Shown: positions 35,405-45,514, counted from the stretch's first letter. The stretch: DNA of 64,000 nt from Ralstonia wenshanensis (GCF_021173085.1 NZ_CP076413.1:2046001-2110000), one strand, 5' to 3'. Notes: generated from the sequence alone by a model not told the origin. Made by a program: numbers and translations.

Positions 35405-37363
35405 ATGGCTGGAACCACCATCAACATCACCGACGCCGGCCGCGCCGCCCTGGTCAACGCAGACCACACCGGCACCGCCGCCCGCAAGATCGTGCAGGCC
35501 GGCATCGCCTCCGCGCCCTTCACGTTCAACGCAGGCCTGCAGGCGCTGCCCAACGAACTCAAACGCCTCACCACCATCTCCGGCGAGACCATCGCCGCCG
35601 ACACGGTCCACGCCACCATCCGCGACGACAGCGCCGACCAGTACACCACCTACGGCTTCGGCCTGTACCTGGACAACGGCGTGCTGCTCGGCACCTACTG
35701 CCAGCCCACGCCCATCATGGAAAAGGCGCCCGTGGCCATCCTGCTGCTCGCCGTCGACATGGTCTTCAAGCAGCTCGACGTGACCGCGCTTTCGTTTGGC
35801 GACGCCGCCTTCACCAACCCGCCGGCCACAACCGAACGGCAAGGCGTCGTTGAGCTGGCAACCGCTGCGGAGACGGTAGAAGGCGCCGATCCGCAGCGCG
35901 CAGTGACGCCGGCAAGCCTGAACGCCCGCACAGCCACAGAAGACCGTACCGGCCTGGTGCAGCTCGCCACCGAGGCAGAAGTCGTGAGCGGAAAGGAAGA
36001 CGGCAAGGCTGTCACACCTCGGAAGTTGGCGCGGCAGTTGGCCAAGAAGGCGGACCTTGCCGGCTCCCCCAAACAGGTGTTTTCAGTGGCGCCGGCGACG
36101 GCAACCGAGCATGCCGTGCCACTCGGCCAGGCTGACGAGCGCTATGCAACACCCGCATCCGTCAAAGATGCAAAGGACACAGCCACCGATGCCCTGGCCG
36201 CCGCCAAGGCCGCGCTTCCGCGCACTGGCGGTGCCATGACCGGCATCATCGACATGACGGGGCCATCCAACGAGCTGCGCTTCACCGACAACCAGCAGCC
36301 CATCACCTTGGGCCGCTTCCGCCTGGTATCGAGCGGGGGCATGCTCATCGTCGACCGCAACACGGCAGGCGACGGGGCCTTCTCAAAGTTCGTGCGCGTC
36401 TGCACCATCGACGGCAACGGCAACATGTCTACGCCTGCCGGCATCGTCGCCGATCTGTTCAAGACGCGGGCCAACGTCAACCTGCCGGCTTATAACAACG
36501 ACGGACGCGGCTTCCTTGAGTTCGGCGGCGACACCGTCATCTGGCGCCTGTTCATGTCCGGCCCCACCGGCGACCTGGTCCTAAACAGCTACAACGGCGA
36601 CGGCAGCAACAGGCACCAGCCCTTCTATATCGACTACGTGTCGGGCAGGCTTGTTTTTGCGACGCGCCCCTCCTTCAACGGCGCAACGCCATGGGATTCT
36701 GCCAACCTGCCCAATCCGCTCACGACAGACGGCGGCTGGCTGACGGCACAGCGCGGCTTCAATTTCGGCGTTGGCTACGGCAGATACGCGCTGCAGGTGT
36801 CCTCGAATGGCACGGACTCCATCGGCGGTGCCTTCGTTGAGTGGAACGCCAGCCGGACGCCCGCCCTGCAAGTCGATTGTCCCAGCAACCAAGCCGCCTA
36901 CATGGGCATCCGGTGGACGGAGTGGGGCAAGCGACACCTGGGTGCCATTGACTGCTATGCGGGTGGTAACGGTCTCACGCCGCCATCCATCTCGTTCCAT
37001 GTTGGCACCAACACCAACGCATTCAGATTCGACGCCTATGGCGACGCCACCGTGACCCGGCACCTATGGTTGGGCGGCGACGTGAACATGAGCACTGGCG
37101 GAAAGTTCACTCAGAACGGCAATGTCTACATGCAGTGGGCTGGAATGTGGCTGTCCGACTATCTCTCCAGCCTGAACAACGGCAAAGCGACCAAAGGCGC
37201 CACCGCCCAGGTGAACGCCGTGACCGAATTCAGCTACATCGACATCTCAAAGGGCGGAAACCAGACGTTGGACTTGCCAGCCCCTTACGTCATGTGCGGC
37301 CTGCGAAACGTCGGCAACACCACCATCATCTACCTGCGCGGCACCTACCTCACCCAGCAATAA
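35405..37363 (+). CDS. H: Tail fibre protein (P2 gpH-like)
   Basis: 652 aa. The N-terminal phage-collar domain (MAGTTINITDAGRAALVNA, FGLYLDNGVLLGTY) attaches to the baseplate. Two LVQLAT/VVELAT repeats near residues 150-185 are fibre repeats. The distal part is unlike P2 and probably sets host range, ending in short beta repeats (NVGNTTIIYLRGTYL). Start ATG 35405 follows the gpI stop at once. Confidence 0.9.
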   Translation: MAGTTINITDAGRAALVNADHTGTAARKIVQAGIASAPFTFNAGLQALPNELKRLTTISGETIAADTVHATIRDDSADQYTTYGFGLYLDNGVLLGTYCQPTPIMEKAPVAILLLAVDMVFKQLDVTALSFGDAAFTNPPATTERQGVVELATAAETVEGADPQRAVTPASLNARTATEDRTGLVQLATEAEVVSGKEDGKAVTPRKLARQLAKKADLAGSPKQVFSVAPATATEHAVPLGQADERYATPASVKDAKDTATDALAAAKAALPRTGGAMTGIIDMTGPSNELRFTDNQQPITLGRFRLVSSGGMLIVDRNTAGDGAFSKFVRVCTIDGNGNMSTPAGIVADLFKTRANVNLPAYNNDGRGFLEFGGDTVIWRLFMSGPTGDLVLNSYNGDGSNRHQPFYIDYVSGRLVFATRPSFNGATPWDSANLPNPLTTDGGWLTAQRGFNFGVGYGRYALQVSSNGTDSIGGAFVEWNASRTPALQVDCPSNQAAYMGIRWTEWGKRHLGAIDCYAGGNGLTPPSISFHVGTNTNAFRFDAYGDATVTRHLWLGGDVNMSTGGKFTQNGNVYMQWAGMWLSDYLSSLNNGKATKGATAQVNAVTEFSYIDISKGGNQTLDLPAPYVMCGLRNVGNTTIIYLRGTYLTQQ

Positions 37364-37367
37364 CGCC

Positions 37368-37781
37368 ATGCTCACGCACGACGAACTCAGCTTCTGTATC
37401 TCGAAACAGTATCCGCACCTCACCCACGGCGTTCACTTCTGGGTCTGCCACACCGTCTCCCGCGAGACCGGCGCCCAGATTGAACCCGCACGCATCGCCG
37501 CTTGGCACGCCCCGGAGCCGGAGCCCACCGAACAAGAGCTGCAGGCGCTTGTGCGCAAACATGGCGACGCAGCGCGCACCCACATTGCAGCGCGCGACGC
37601 ACGCATCGAACGCGACCGGCGCCTGCAGGAGGCGGACGCGCTGGTCTACAAGGCGATGGACGCTGCCGACATGGAAGCCATGCGCCTGGCCGGCCAATAC
37701 CGCCAGGCACTGCGCGACGTGACTTCGCTGCCCGGCTTCCCGTTTGACTTCACCTGGCCGAACCCGCCGGACGCCGCCTAA
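37368..37781 (+). CDS. Tail fibre assembly-type protein (P2 G position)
   Basis: 137 aa. Placed where P2 has the fibre chaperone G. It has charged helices in the second half (EADALVYKAMDAADMEAMRLAGQYRQALRD) and ends with LPGFPFDFTWPNPPDAA, resembling tail-assembly chaperones whose C-terminus includes a Trp-Pro motif. The assignment is by position and shape. Confidence 0.7.
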   Translation: MLTHDELSFCISKQYPHLTHGVHFWVCHTVSRETGAQIEPARIAAWHAPEPEPTEQELQALVRKHGDAARTHIAARDARIERDRRLQEADALVYKAMDAADMEAMRLAGQYRQALRDVTSLPGFPFDFTWPNPPDAA

Positions 37782-37790
37782 CGGCAGTCT

Positions 37791-37815
37791 TGTTGTAACC
37801 CCCTCCCCCACAACA
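37791..37815. promoter_or_regulatory. Ogr-type activator site before FI
   Basis: TGTTGT-N13-ACAACA, identical in arms and spacing to the P/O site, 79 bp before the sheath start. This is the position of the P2 PF late promoter. Confidence 0.82.
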
Positions 37816-37893
37816 CCCAGCGCGCGACACGCTCGCGCGCGCGCCGCATCCTTGCCGGGTCTGATCCAACGTCGGCTCACCCCGGAGGAATGC

Positions 37894-39069
37894 ATGCCCA
37901 CCGACTACCACCACGGCGTCCGTGTCATCGAAATCAACGAAGGCACACGCCCCATCCGCACCATTGAAACCGCCGTCGCCGGCGTGGTGTGCACGGCCAG
38001 CGACGCGGATGCGGCCGCCTTCCCGCTCGACACCCCCGTGTTGCTCACCGACGTGCAAGGCAGCGTTGGCAAGGCCGGCGACAAGGGCACGCTCGCCCGC
38101 ACGTTGCAGGCCATCGCAGACCAAACCAGCCCGCTGACCGTCGTCGTGCGCGTGGCTGAAGGCAAGGCCGAAGGCGAGACCACCAGCAACCTGATCGGCA
38201 CCACCAACGACCAAGGCCGCTACACCGGCATGAAAGCGCTGCTCGCCGCGCGCAACCGCTTCGGCGTCACGCCGCGCATTCTCGGCGCGCCCGGGCTCGA
38301 CTCCCTGCCCGTGGCATCCGAGCTGGCCAGCATCGCACAAAAGCTGCGCGCCTTCGCTTACGTCAGCGCCGCCGGCTGCAACACCAAGGAAGACGTCGTC
38401 GCCTACCGCCAGAACTTCGGCGCGCGCGAACTCATGGTGCTCTGGCCTGACTTTGTGGGCTGGGACAGCGCCGCCAACGCCGAGCGCACGCTCTGGGCCA
38501 CCGCCCGCGCGGTCGGCCTGCGCGCCAAGATCGACAACGAGACCGGCTGGCACAAGACGCTCTCCAACGTGCCCGTCAACGGCGTCACAGGCCTTTCGCG
38601 CGACGTGTACTGGGATCTGCAGAACCCCGCCACCGACGCCGGCTACCTCAACTCGCACGACGTCACCACGCTCGTGCATCAGAACGGCTTCCGCTTCTGG
38701 GGCTCGCGCACCTGCAGCGCCGACAAGCTCTTCGCGTTCGAGAACTACACCCGCACGGCGCAGGTACTGGCCGACACCATGGCAGAAGCGCACATGTGGG
38801 CCAACGATCTGCCCATGACCCCGACCCTGGTGCGCGACATCCTGGCCGGCGTCAACGCCAAGCTGCGCAGCCTGGTGCGCAACGGCTACCTGCTCGGCGG
38901 CGAAGCCTGGTTCGACCCCGCCGCCAACGGCAAGGACACGCTCAAAGCTGGCCAGCTCGCCATCGACTACGACTACACGCCCGTCCCGCCGCTGGAAGAC
39001 CTCACCTTCCGCCAGCGCATCACAGACCGCTACCTCATGCAGTTCGCCGACGCCGTCAACGCGGCCTGA
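37894..39069 (+). CDS. FI: Tail sheath protein (P2 gpFI)
   Basis: 391 aa, almost the P2 length (396). Recognised by YHHGVRVIEINEGTRPIRTIETAVAGVVCTA and NVPVNGVTGLSRDVYWDLQNP. A strong GGAGGAA site precedes the ATG. Contractile sheath, so the virion is a myovirus. Confidence 0.96.
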   Translation: MPTDYHHGVRVIEINEGTRPIRTIETAVAGVVCTASDADAAAFPLDTPVLLTDVQGSVGKAGDKGTLARTLQAIADQTSPLTVVVRVAEGKAEGETTSNLIGTTNDQGRYTGMKALLAARNRFGVTPRILGAPGLDSLPVASELASIAQKLRAFAYVSAAGCNTKEDVVAYRQNFGARELMVLWPDFVGWDSAANAERTLWATARAVGLRAKIDNETGWHKTLSNVPVNGVTGLSRDVYWDLQNPATDAGYLNSHDVTTLVHQNGFRFWGSRTCSADKLFAFENYTRTAQVLADTMAEAHMWANDLPMTPTLVRDILAGVNAKLRSLVRNGYLLGGEAWFDPAANGKDTLKAGQLAIDYDYTPVPPLEDLTFRQRITDRYLMQFADAVNAA

Positions 39070-39098
39070 ACGGCGCACCACACTGACAAGGAACCACG

Positions 39099-39608
39099 AT
39101 GGCACTCCCACGCATCCTCAAACACTTCAACGTCTTCGCTGACGGCAACTCGCACGCCGGCGAGGTTGAAGAAATCACCCTGCCCAAGCTCACCCGCAAG
39201 CTGGAGGAATACCGTGCCGGCGGCATGAATGGCCCCATCGATGTCGACCTCGGCAGCGAAAAGCTGGAGCTGGAAACCACCTACGGCGGCCTGATGCGCG
39301 ACATCCTCAAGCAGTACGGCACCACCACGGTGGACGGCGCCCTGGTGCGCTTTGCCGGCGCGTACCAGTCCGAAGACACCGGCGCCGTTGATGCCGTGGA
39401 AATCACCGTGCGCGGCCGCCATACCGAACTTGAATTCGGCAACGCCAAGGCCGGCGGCAAAGAGCCCTTCAAGGTCAAGTCGTCGCTTTCCTACTACAAG
39501 CTCACCGTCAATGGCGAAGACTGGATCGAGATCGACCACGTCAACTTCATCGAGCGCGTGTTCGGCGTCGACCGCCTGGCCGAGCAGCGCAAGGCCATCG
39601 GCCTCTGA
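39099..39608 (+). CDS. FII: Tail tube protein (P2 gpFII)
   Basis: 169 aa tube protein (P2: 172). Typical segments are LPRILKHFNVFADG, LPKLTRKLEEYRAGGMNGPI and YYKLTVNGEDWIEIDHVNFIERV. Confidence 0.96.
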   Translation: MALPRILKHFNVFADGNSHAGEVEEITLPKLTRKLEEYRAGGMNGPIDVDLGSEKLELETTYGGLMRDILKQYGTTTVDGALVRFAGAYQSEDTGAVDAVEITVRGRHTELEFGNAKAGGKEPFKVKSSLSYYKLTVNGEDWIEIDHVNFIERVFGVDRLAEQRKAIGL

Positions 39609-39662
39609 TCCCTCACTCGCCGCACAACGCGGCATCCCTCCACCTTCTGAGCCTTCACCGCC

Positions 39663-39989
39663 ATGGAACAACTCACCACCAACATCACCCTCGACACCCC
39701 CATCAAGCGCGGCGACCAGGTCATCAGCGTGCTGACGCTGCGCAAGCCTGGCAGCGGCGAGCTGCGCGGCGTCAGCCTCATGGACCTCATGCGCATGGAT
39801 GTCTCCGCCCTGCATACCGTCCTACCGCGCATCACCGCGCCCACGCTCACCACCGCAGACGTGAGCAAGCTCGACCTGGCCGACCTGGTCAAGATCGCCA
39901 CCGAAGTGACAGGTTTTTTGCTCTCGAAGCAGGATCGGGAAGACGCCTTCCTGACCGAATCGAAAACGCCGCCGCAGACGTTGCAGTGA
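39663..39989 (+). CDS. E: Tail assembly chaperone gpE (unshifted form)
   Basis: 108 aa tail-length chaperone (P2 gpE, phage tail assembly family). Contains the slippery site T-TTT-TTG at 39914-39920 in the correct frame, so a fraction of ribosomes make the longer gpE+E' form. Confidence 0.9.
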   Translation: MEQLTTNITLDTPIKRGDQVISVLTLRKPGSGELRGVSLMDLMRMDVSALHTVLPRITAPTLTTADVSKLDLADLVKIATEVTGFLLSKQDREDAFLTESKTPPQTLQ

Positions 39990-40087
39990 TCTTTGGCTTC
40001 CGCCTGGAGGAGCTGTACGCAATGAGCATTACCGAGCTGATGGAGTGGCGCGAGCGCGCGCGTGAGCGCAGCGAGGCGCAGGAATGA
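39663..40087 (+). CDS. E': gpE+E' made by programmed -1 frameshift
   Basis: A shift at T-TTT-TTG (39914-39920) leads into the -1 frame, reading ...DRIENAAADVAVIFGFRLEE and ending RERSEAQE at 40087. The fusion is about 141 aa, against 142 aa for P2 gpE+E'. The E' stop overlaps the start of gene T. As with lambda G/GT, the ratio of the two products is probably important for tail assembly. Confidence 0.85.
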
Positions 40088-42933
40088 GCGACGCCCGCCG
40101 CCTTCGCCTGGAGGTTGTGCTGCAGGCAGTCGACAAGGCCACGCGCCCGCTGCAGCGGCTGCTGGGTGCCAACAAGGACCTGGCCCGCGCCGTCAAGCAA
40201 GGCCGTGACCAACTCTCGGCGCTCAACCGCGAGCAGAAGCGCCTGGACGGCTTCCGCGAGCTCAAAAGCGGCATCAAGGAAAGCGGCATTGAAATGCGCA
40301 ACGCCACCGCCAAGGCGGAAGCGCTGCGCAAGCAGCTCGATACCGTCCAGGGCGGCGCTGCCCGCAAGAAGGCCATCGACGAGCAGCTCAAAAGCCTGCG
40401 GGCCTTGGAAGCGCAGTTGGACAAGGCCACCGTCGCCATGAACAAGCGCGCACGGCTGGCCGGGAAAACCGCCTACGTCGACGGCGAGCGTGACGCGTTC
40501 CTCAAGCTCCAGGAAGAGACCGGCAACACCCTCCGCCAGATCAACCGGCTCAAGGCAGAACAGAAGGCGCTCGCCACGCAAACGCCGGTCAACACCGAGC
40601 AGCTCAAGAAACTCAGCCGCCAGTACAAGGAAGCCAAGGCCACCGCCGACAAGCTGACGCAGGCCCACAGGACCAAGCTCGGCACGTTCCGGCAGATGCG
40701 CAGTGAGCTGCTTGAGGCCGGCATCCGTACCAAAGAATTCAGCCGGCACGAAGCGGACTTGAAAGCTCGTATCGACGCCACTAAACAGGCCCTACGGGAA
40801 AAGGAGGCTGCACTCACCCGCATGGCAGAGCGGCAGCGACACCTGGCCGCCGCGCAGGGGCAATATCAGCGTGGCATGGCAAACCGCAATGCCATGCTCG
40901 GCACCGGGGTCTCTCTCATGGGCGCAGGCGCCGTCACGCTCGCGCCGGTCGCAAAGACGGTCAAGGACTATGTCGCCTTTGAAGACGCCATGCTAGGCAT
41001 TGCCCGGCAGGTGGATGGCGCACGCGACGCCGGCGGCAAGCTCACCCCCGTCTATTACGACATGGCCCGGCAGATCAAGCAGCTCGGCACCGAGCTGCCC
41101 ATCCCTGTCACGCAGATCGCCGAGATGGTCACGGCCGGCGCACGCATGGAGGTCCCCCGGCACGAGCTGATCGACTACACCCGCACGGTCGCCATGATGG
41201 CCACGGCGTTTGATGCGGTGCCCGATGAGATTGCCGAAAGCATGGGCAAGGTCGCGAAGAACTTTCGCATCCCCACCAACGCCATCATGGGGCTGGCCGA
41301 CACCATCAACTACCTGGACGACAACGCCATCAGCAAGGGCAACGACATCATCGACGTGCTCAACCGTACGTCTGGCGTCGTCTCCACCGTCGCCATGTCG
41401 GCCAAAGACGCTGCTGCGCTCGGCTCTACGCTGCTCACCCTGGGCGAACGTACAGAGACGGCCGGCACCGCCATCAACGCGATCATCCAGAAGTTTGCCG
41501 CTGCGGATAAAGGCACGAAGAAGTTCCGCTCTGCGGTCGAAGAGATCGGGCTGACCTCCGCACAGGTGCAGCGCGGCATGGCAACCGATGCCACCGGCAC
41601 CCTCTTTCGCGTCATTGAAGCGATCAAACGCCTGCCAGAAGACAAGCGCATCGGCGTCATGGTCGAGCTGGTGGGCCTGGAGCACTCCGACACCCTCGCC
41701 AAACTGGTGGACAAGCCAGACGAGCTGCAGCGCCAGATCGGGCTGGCCAACGGCAACCAGGCGCAAGGCTCCATGTCGCGCGAGTTCTCCGCTCGGCAGG
41801 ACACCATCTCCGCGCATTGGCAGCGCCTGCAGAACCGCATCTTCAACACCAGCAGTGAGGGCGGCGGCGGCCTGCGCGCCACCATCATCGATCTGATCGA
41901 CAGCACCGGCCGGCTGCTGGAGCGCTTTGATACCTTCGCCAAGAACAACCCTGGCCTGGTCTCGGGCCTGCTCAAGGCGGCGGCTGCCGTCGGCGCCCTG
42001 CTGCTGGCCGCCGGCGGCCTGACGCTGTCGATGGCGGCCATGCATGGGCCAATCGTCATCGCTCGTTACGGGTTGCGCCTCTTGAAGACCCGCGCGGGCC
42101 GGCTTGCAAGCGGCTTCAAGCTGCTCAAGGCGGGTATCGGGAAAGTCGGTACCGCCCTGAAATGGATCGGCCGCCTTGCGCTGGCCAACCCCATTCTCGC
42201 CACCATCGCGGTCATTGCCACCGCGGCGTTTCTCATCTGGGACAACTGGGAAACGCTCGGGCCGAAAATTGAAGGTCTGTGGCAGGACATCAAGGGTGCC
42301 TGCTCCTCCGCTTGGGATGGGATAAAGAACACCTGGAACGCGTTCTGGCAGGACATGGACGCCCTCGCAAACGACGGCACCGTCAACGTCAACGCAACGT
42401 TGCTGAAGTGGTCGCCAATCACCCCCATCAAGGCCGTGTTCCTCGCTGTGTGGGATTTCTTCGTCCCAGAGCAATTCCAGCAGTTCGGCAGCAACATCAT
42501 CCAGGGCATCATCGACGGGCTGTTCAGCAAGTTCCCCGTGCTCAAGGACGCTGTTAGCAAGATCACCGGATGGTTCAAGAGCGTGTTTGGCGACGACACC
42601 CTTGCACAGGCACCGGCTGTCAAAGCCAGCCAGATCGATGCCGCTCTGCCGAAGCCAGCCAAAGCGGGAGCCACCAAGCTGGCGGCCATCGGAACCGCCA
42701 TTGCTATTGGCACAGCGCCCGCAATGGCGGCGCCTGTGTCATTCGATACGCGGCCGGCAATGACTGCCCGCAGCACCGGCATTGCGCCGGCACCGGCCCC
42801 CATCACCATCCACATCCACCCGCCCGCCGGCGCAGACCCGCAAGCCATCGCCCGCCTAGTGCGCGACGAGCTGCGCCAGATCGAAAACCAGCGAGCCGCC
42901 CGCCAGCGCTCGCGCCTTGCAGACAGGGACTGA
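40084..42933 (+). CDS. T: Tail tape-measure protein (P2 gpT)
   Basis: 949 aa, longer than P2 T (815), suggesting a longer tail. The first 260 residues are coiled coil rich in charged residues. Hydrophobic stretches follow (GTGVSLMGAGAVTLAPVA ~285; LLKAAAAVGALLLAAGGLTLSMA ~640; IATIAVIATAAFLIW ~705). It starts within the E' stop (ATGA). Confidence 0.95.
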   Translation: MSDARRLRLEVVLQAVDKATRPLQRLLGANKDLARAVKQGRDQLSALNREQKRLDGFRELKSGIKESGIEMRNATAKAEALRKQLDTVQGGAARKKAIDEQLKSLRALEAQLDKATVAMNKRARLAGKTAYVDGERDAFLKLQEETGNTLRQINRLKAEQKALATQTPVNTEQLKKLSRQYKEAKATADKLTQAHRTKLGTFRQMRSELLEAGIRTKEFSRHEADLKARIDATKQALREKEAALTRMAERQRHLAAAQGQYQRGMANRNAMLGTGVSLMGAGAVTLAPVAKTVKDYVAFEDAMLGIARQVDGARDAGGKLTPVYYDMARQIKQLGTELPIPVTQIAEMVTAGARMEVPRHELIDYTRTVAMMATAFDAVPDEIAESMGKVAKNFRIPTNAIMGLADTINYLDDNAISKGNDIIDVLNRTSGVVSTVAMSAKDAAALGSTLLTLGERTETAGTAINAIIQKFAAADKGTKKFRSAVEEIGLTSAQVQRGMATDATGTLFRVIEAIKRLPEDKRIGVMVELVGLEHSDTLAKLVDKPDELQRQIGLANGNQAQGSMSREFSARQDTISAHWQRLQNRIFNTSSEGGGGLRATIIDLIDSTGRLLERFDTFAKNNPGLVSGLLKAAAAVGALLLAAGGLTLSMAAMHGPIVIARYGLRLLKTRAGRLASGFKLLKAGIGKVGTALKWIGRLALANPILATIAVIATAAFLIWDNWETLGPKIEGLWQDIKGACSSAWDGIKNTWNAFWQDMDALANDGTVNVNATLLKWSPITPIKAVFLAVWDFFVPEQFQQFGSNIIQGIIDGLFSKFPVLKDAVSKITGWFKSVFGDDTLAQAPAVKASQIDAALPKPAKAGATKLAAIGTAIAIGTAPAMAAPVSFDTRPAMTARSTGIAPAPAPITIHIHPPAGADPQAIARLVRDELRQIENQRAARQRSRLADRD

Positions 42934-42935
42934 CC

Positions 42936-43358
42936 ATGATGATGGCGCTCGACTTGTTCGTGTTCAGCCTGGACACGGCGCCCTACTCCGAATTTCAACG
43001 CCAGGTCGGCTGGCGCCACCCGAGCAACAACCGCGTCGGCCGGCGGCCGTCGTACCAATTTCTCGGGCCCGACGAGGAAACCATCACCCTATCCGGCAGG
43101 CTCCTGCCCGAACTCACGGGCGGCGAATGGACCCTCTCCGCCCTGGAGCTGATGGCCGACAGTGGCGACGCCTACACCCTCATCGAGGGCACCGGCCACT
43201 ACTACGGCCAGTTCGTCATCAACAACCTGGACACCACCCGTACCTACTTCTTTCAGGACGGCGCCGCCCGCGCATGCGACTTCACCCTCAAGCTGACCCG
43301 CGTGGATGACGGCCTGCTCTCCAAGGTCGCCAGCGTTGCAACCGGCCTGCTGCAATGA
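42936..43358 (+). CDS. U: Tail protein (P2 gpU)
   Basis: 140 aa tail terminator-type protein: FVFSLDTAPYSEFQRQVGWRHPSNNRVGRRPSYQ and LKLTRVDD near the end. Two nt after T; its stop overlaps D. Confidence 0.94.
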   Translation: MMMALDLFVFSLDTAPYSEFQRQVGWRHPSNNRVGRRPSYQFLGPDEETITLSGRLLPELTGGEWTLSALELMADSGDAYTLIEGTGHYYGQFVINNLDTTRTYFFQDGAARACDFTLKLTRVDDGLLSKVASVATGLLQ

Positions 43359-44473
43359 CGGACAACACCGCTGCCGACCTGTCGCCCCGCCCCGCCTACC
43401 GCATCAAGGTGGGCGACAAAGACATCACAGGCCGCTTCCAGGGCCGGCTCATCGGGCTCACACTCACCGACAACAGCGGCTTCGAGGCAGACCAGCTCGA
43501 CATCGAGCTGGACGACAGCGACGGCAAGCTCGACCTGCCCGAGAAAGGGGTACGCCTGTCGCTCTCGCTCGGCTGGGAAGGCACCGGCCTGGTCGACAAA
43601 GGCACCTACAAGGTCGACGAGCTGGAACACACCGGCCCGCCGGATCGGCTCGTCATTCGCGCCCGCAGCGCCGACATGGACGGCGGCCTCACCACCCGCC
43701 GCGAAGACTCCTACGCCGGCAAGACCGTCGCTGAAGTCGTCCAGGCCATCGCCCTGCGCAACAAGTTCACCTGGTTGGTCGGCAAGAAGCTGGCCGGCCA
43801 GGTCATCACCCACGTCGACCAGACCGGCGAGTCAGACGCCAACTTCCTCTCGCGCCTGGCGAAAGAGTTCGACGCCATTGCCACCGTCAAGAATGGCACG
43901 CTGCTGTTCATCCCCGCCGGCGAGCCGACCAGCGGGTCGGGCCTGCCGCTGCCCACCGTCAGCATCACCCGCGCATCCGGCGACACCCACACCTTCAGCG
44001 TTGCCGATCGGGAGAACTACAACGGCGTGAAAGCGCACTACCAGGACACACGCGCCGGCGTGCGCGGCGAGGTGGTCATCGATGCTTCCAACGCCGTGGC
44101 GACGAAGGAGCAGCGAACCGCCAAAGGGAAAAAGAAAAAGAAGAAGCAGGAGACAGTGCAGGCCAACCCGAACCCGGACAACGTGAAGGTGCTGCGGCAC
44201 ACGTACGCCTCACGGTCCAACGCCGAGCGGGCTGCGCGGGCCGAGTGGCAGAAGATTCAGCGCGGGGTGGCGACGTTCAACATTACGCTGGCGCGTGGGC
44301 GGGCGGAGCTGTTTCCCTCGCTGCATGCGAAGGTCAGCGGGTGGAAGCCGCAGATTGATGGAACGGGCTGGTCGGTCGGCCGTGTTGTGCACAGCGTGAA
44401 CGACAGTGGTTTTACCACCGCGCTGGAACTGGAAATAGTGCCGGAAAAGCTGGAAGATGCTGGCACGCCATAG
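43355..44473 (+). CDS. D: Late control/baseplate hub protein (P2 gpD)
   Basis: 372 aa hub protein with the phage late-control D signature (PAYRIKVGDKDITGRFQGRLIGLTLTDNSGFEADQLDIELDDSDG). A run of Lys (KGKKKKKKQE) sits near residue 252. It is the last gene of the tail operon; ogr does not follow as it does in P2. Confidence 0.95.
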   Translation: MTDNTAADLSPRPAYRIKVGDKDITGRFQGRLIGLTLTDNSGFEADQLDIELDDSDGKLDLPEKGVRLSLSLGWEGTGLVDKGTYKVDELEHTGPPDRLVIRARSADMDGGLTTRREDSYAGKTVAEVVQAIALRNKFTWLVGKKLAGQVITHVDQTGESDANFLSRLAKEFDAIATVKNGTLLFIPAGEPTSGSGLPLPTVSITRASGDTHTFSVADRENYNGVKAHYQDTRAGVRGEVVIDASNAVATKEQRTAKGKKKKKKQETVQANPNPDNVKVLRHTYASRSNAERAARAEWQKIQRGVATFNITLARGRAELFPSLHAKVSGWKPQIDGTGWSVGRVVHSVNDSGFTTALELEIVPEKLEDAGTP

Positions 44474-44495
44474 CATCCAATCGCGAACAAAAGTC

Positions 44496-45482
44496 ATGAA
44501 GCGTTGTGCCATTTCCGTGCTCCGTATGAACGGCCTCATGCTTGCTGCCTTTTGCAGCTTCTTCCTGCAAGCCGCTCACGCCGAGAGCAAGGCCTTCGCC
44601 AGCCCGCCTGACCAGGGCAGACAAGCATGGTTTCTCGGCATGCTCAAAACCCTGGCCGACGTCGACGCCCTGAACGACCCGGCCAAGGTAGGCGCCATCC
44701 TCGGCGTACAGTTCAGCAAGACCGTGGTCACAAGTGGGCCTTCGCATATGGAAGCATTCGCAAAGGCCTTCGAGCGCGACGAATACACGCCAATCGACCC
44801 CACCTGGTTCACGGCCGGGCCACCCGGCTATGCTTCAACAGGAAACTTCAAAGCGAAAGGGCGCAATGGGTTCGTTGCCGGTATTGACCCGACTGCGACG
44901 GGGACGAAGGTCACCCTCAAATACTTTGAGTCGAAGCGCTTCGGGCTACTCGACACTCCCACTGTGCAAGCGGATATCCCCAAAAACGACACCCAAACCA
45001 CGGTGATTTTTTACGGTATTGACAAGCTCACTTGCATCTCGCGGCAAGACATTCAGTCTTTCTTCCCGGAGATACAACACGTGAACGCAACCGATGCCAG
45101 CTCTGAACGCTATCTCTATACCCCACCCGCTCGTGAGGAATCGGGGAACGTATTGTCATTTGAAGCGCCAGGAGAACAGTGCCTAACCGAGGCGACGGTG
45201 CATGAGTTTTCCGGCTTCGGCAAGCGCATCAGGCGTGCCGTAATCAAATTGGCCCAGTGTCTCCAAGACGCCGGTACGGCGTTTTGTAGATCCCACCCCG
45301 ACGCCACACCACGTGATTTCAGCATTGCCGGCCAGTTGAAATCTCATCTGCGCGAGAGGTGCGAGAGTCTCGATGCGTTCTACGAAAAGGAACCGCAGAA
45401 CGGTCAGGAGCCGCAACGGCAGTTCAACTACTTCGACATACCTGCTCACTGCCCTTATCCCAACAAGGGGCCCGGGCATTAG
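44496..45482 (+). CDS. Exported protein of unknown function (moron)
   Basis: 328 aa with a signal peptide (MLAAFCSFFLQAAHA, cleavage after AHA near residue 31). Several Cys (TCISR, QCLTEA, KLAQCLQD, AFCRSH, RCESLD, HCPYP) suggest periplasmic disulfides. Not recognised. It starts 22 nt after D and is followed 32 nt later by a second exported protein; the pair may be co-expressed with late genes or from its own promoter. Confidence 0.65.
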   Translation: MKRCAISVLRMNGLMLAAFCSFFLQAAHAESKAFASPPDQGRQAWFLGMLKTLADVDALNDPAKVGAILGVQFSKTVVTSGPSHMEAFAKAFERDEYTPIDPTWFTAGPPGYASTGNFKAKGRNGFVAGIDPTATGTKVTLKYFESKRFGLLDTPTVQADIPKNDTQTTVIFYGIDKLTCISRQDIQSFFPEIQHVNATDASSERYLYTPPAREESGNVLSFEAPGEQCLTEATVHEFSGFGKRIRRAVIKLAQCLQDAGTAFCRSHPDATPRDFSIAGQLKSHLRERCESLDAFYEKEPQNGQEPQRQFNYFDIPAHCPYPNKGPGH

Positions 45483-45514
45483 AGCGATCTCTCTTGCGCA
45501 CTTCAAGCTCAGCC

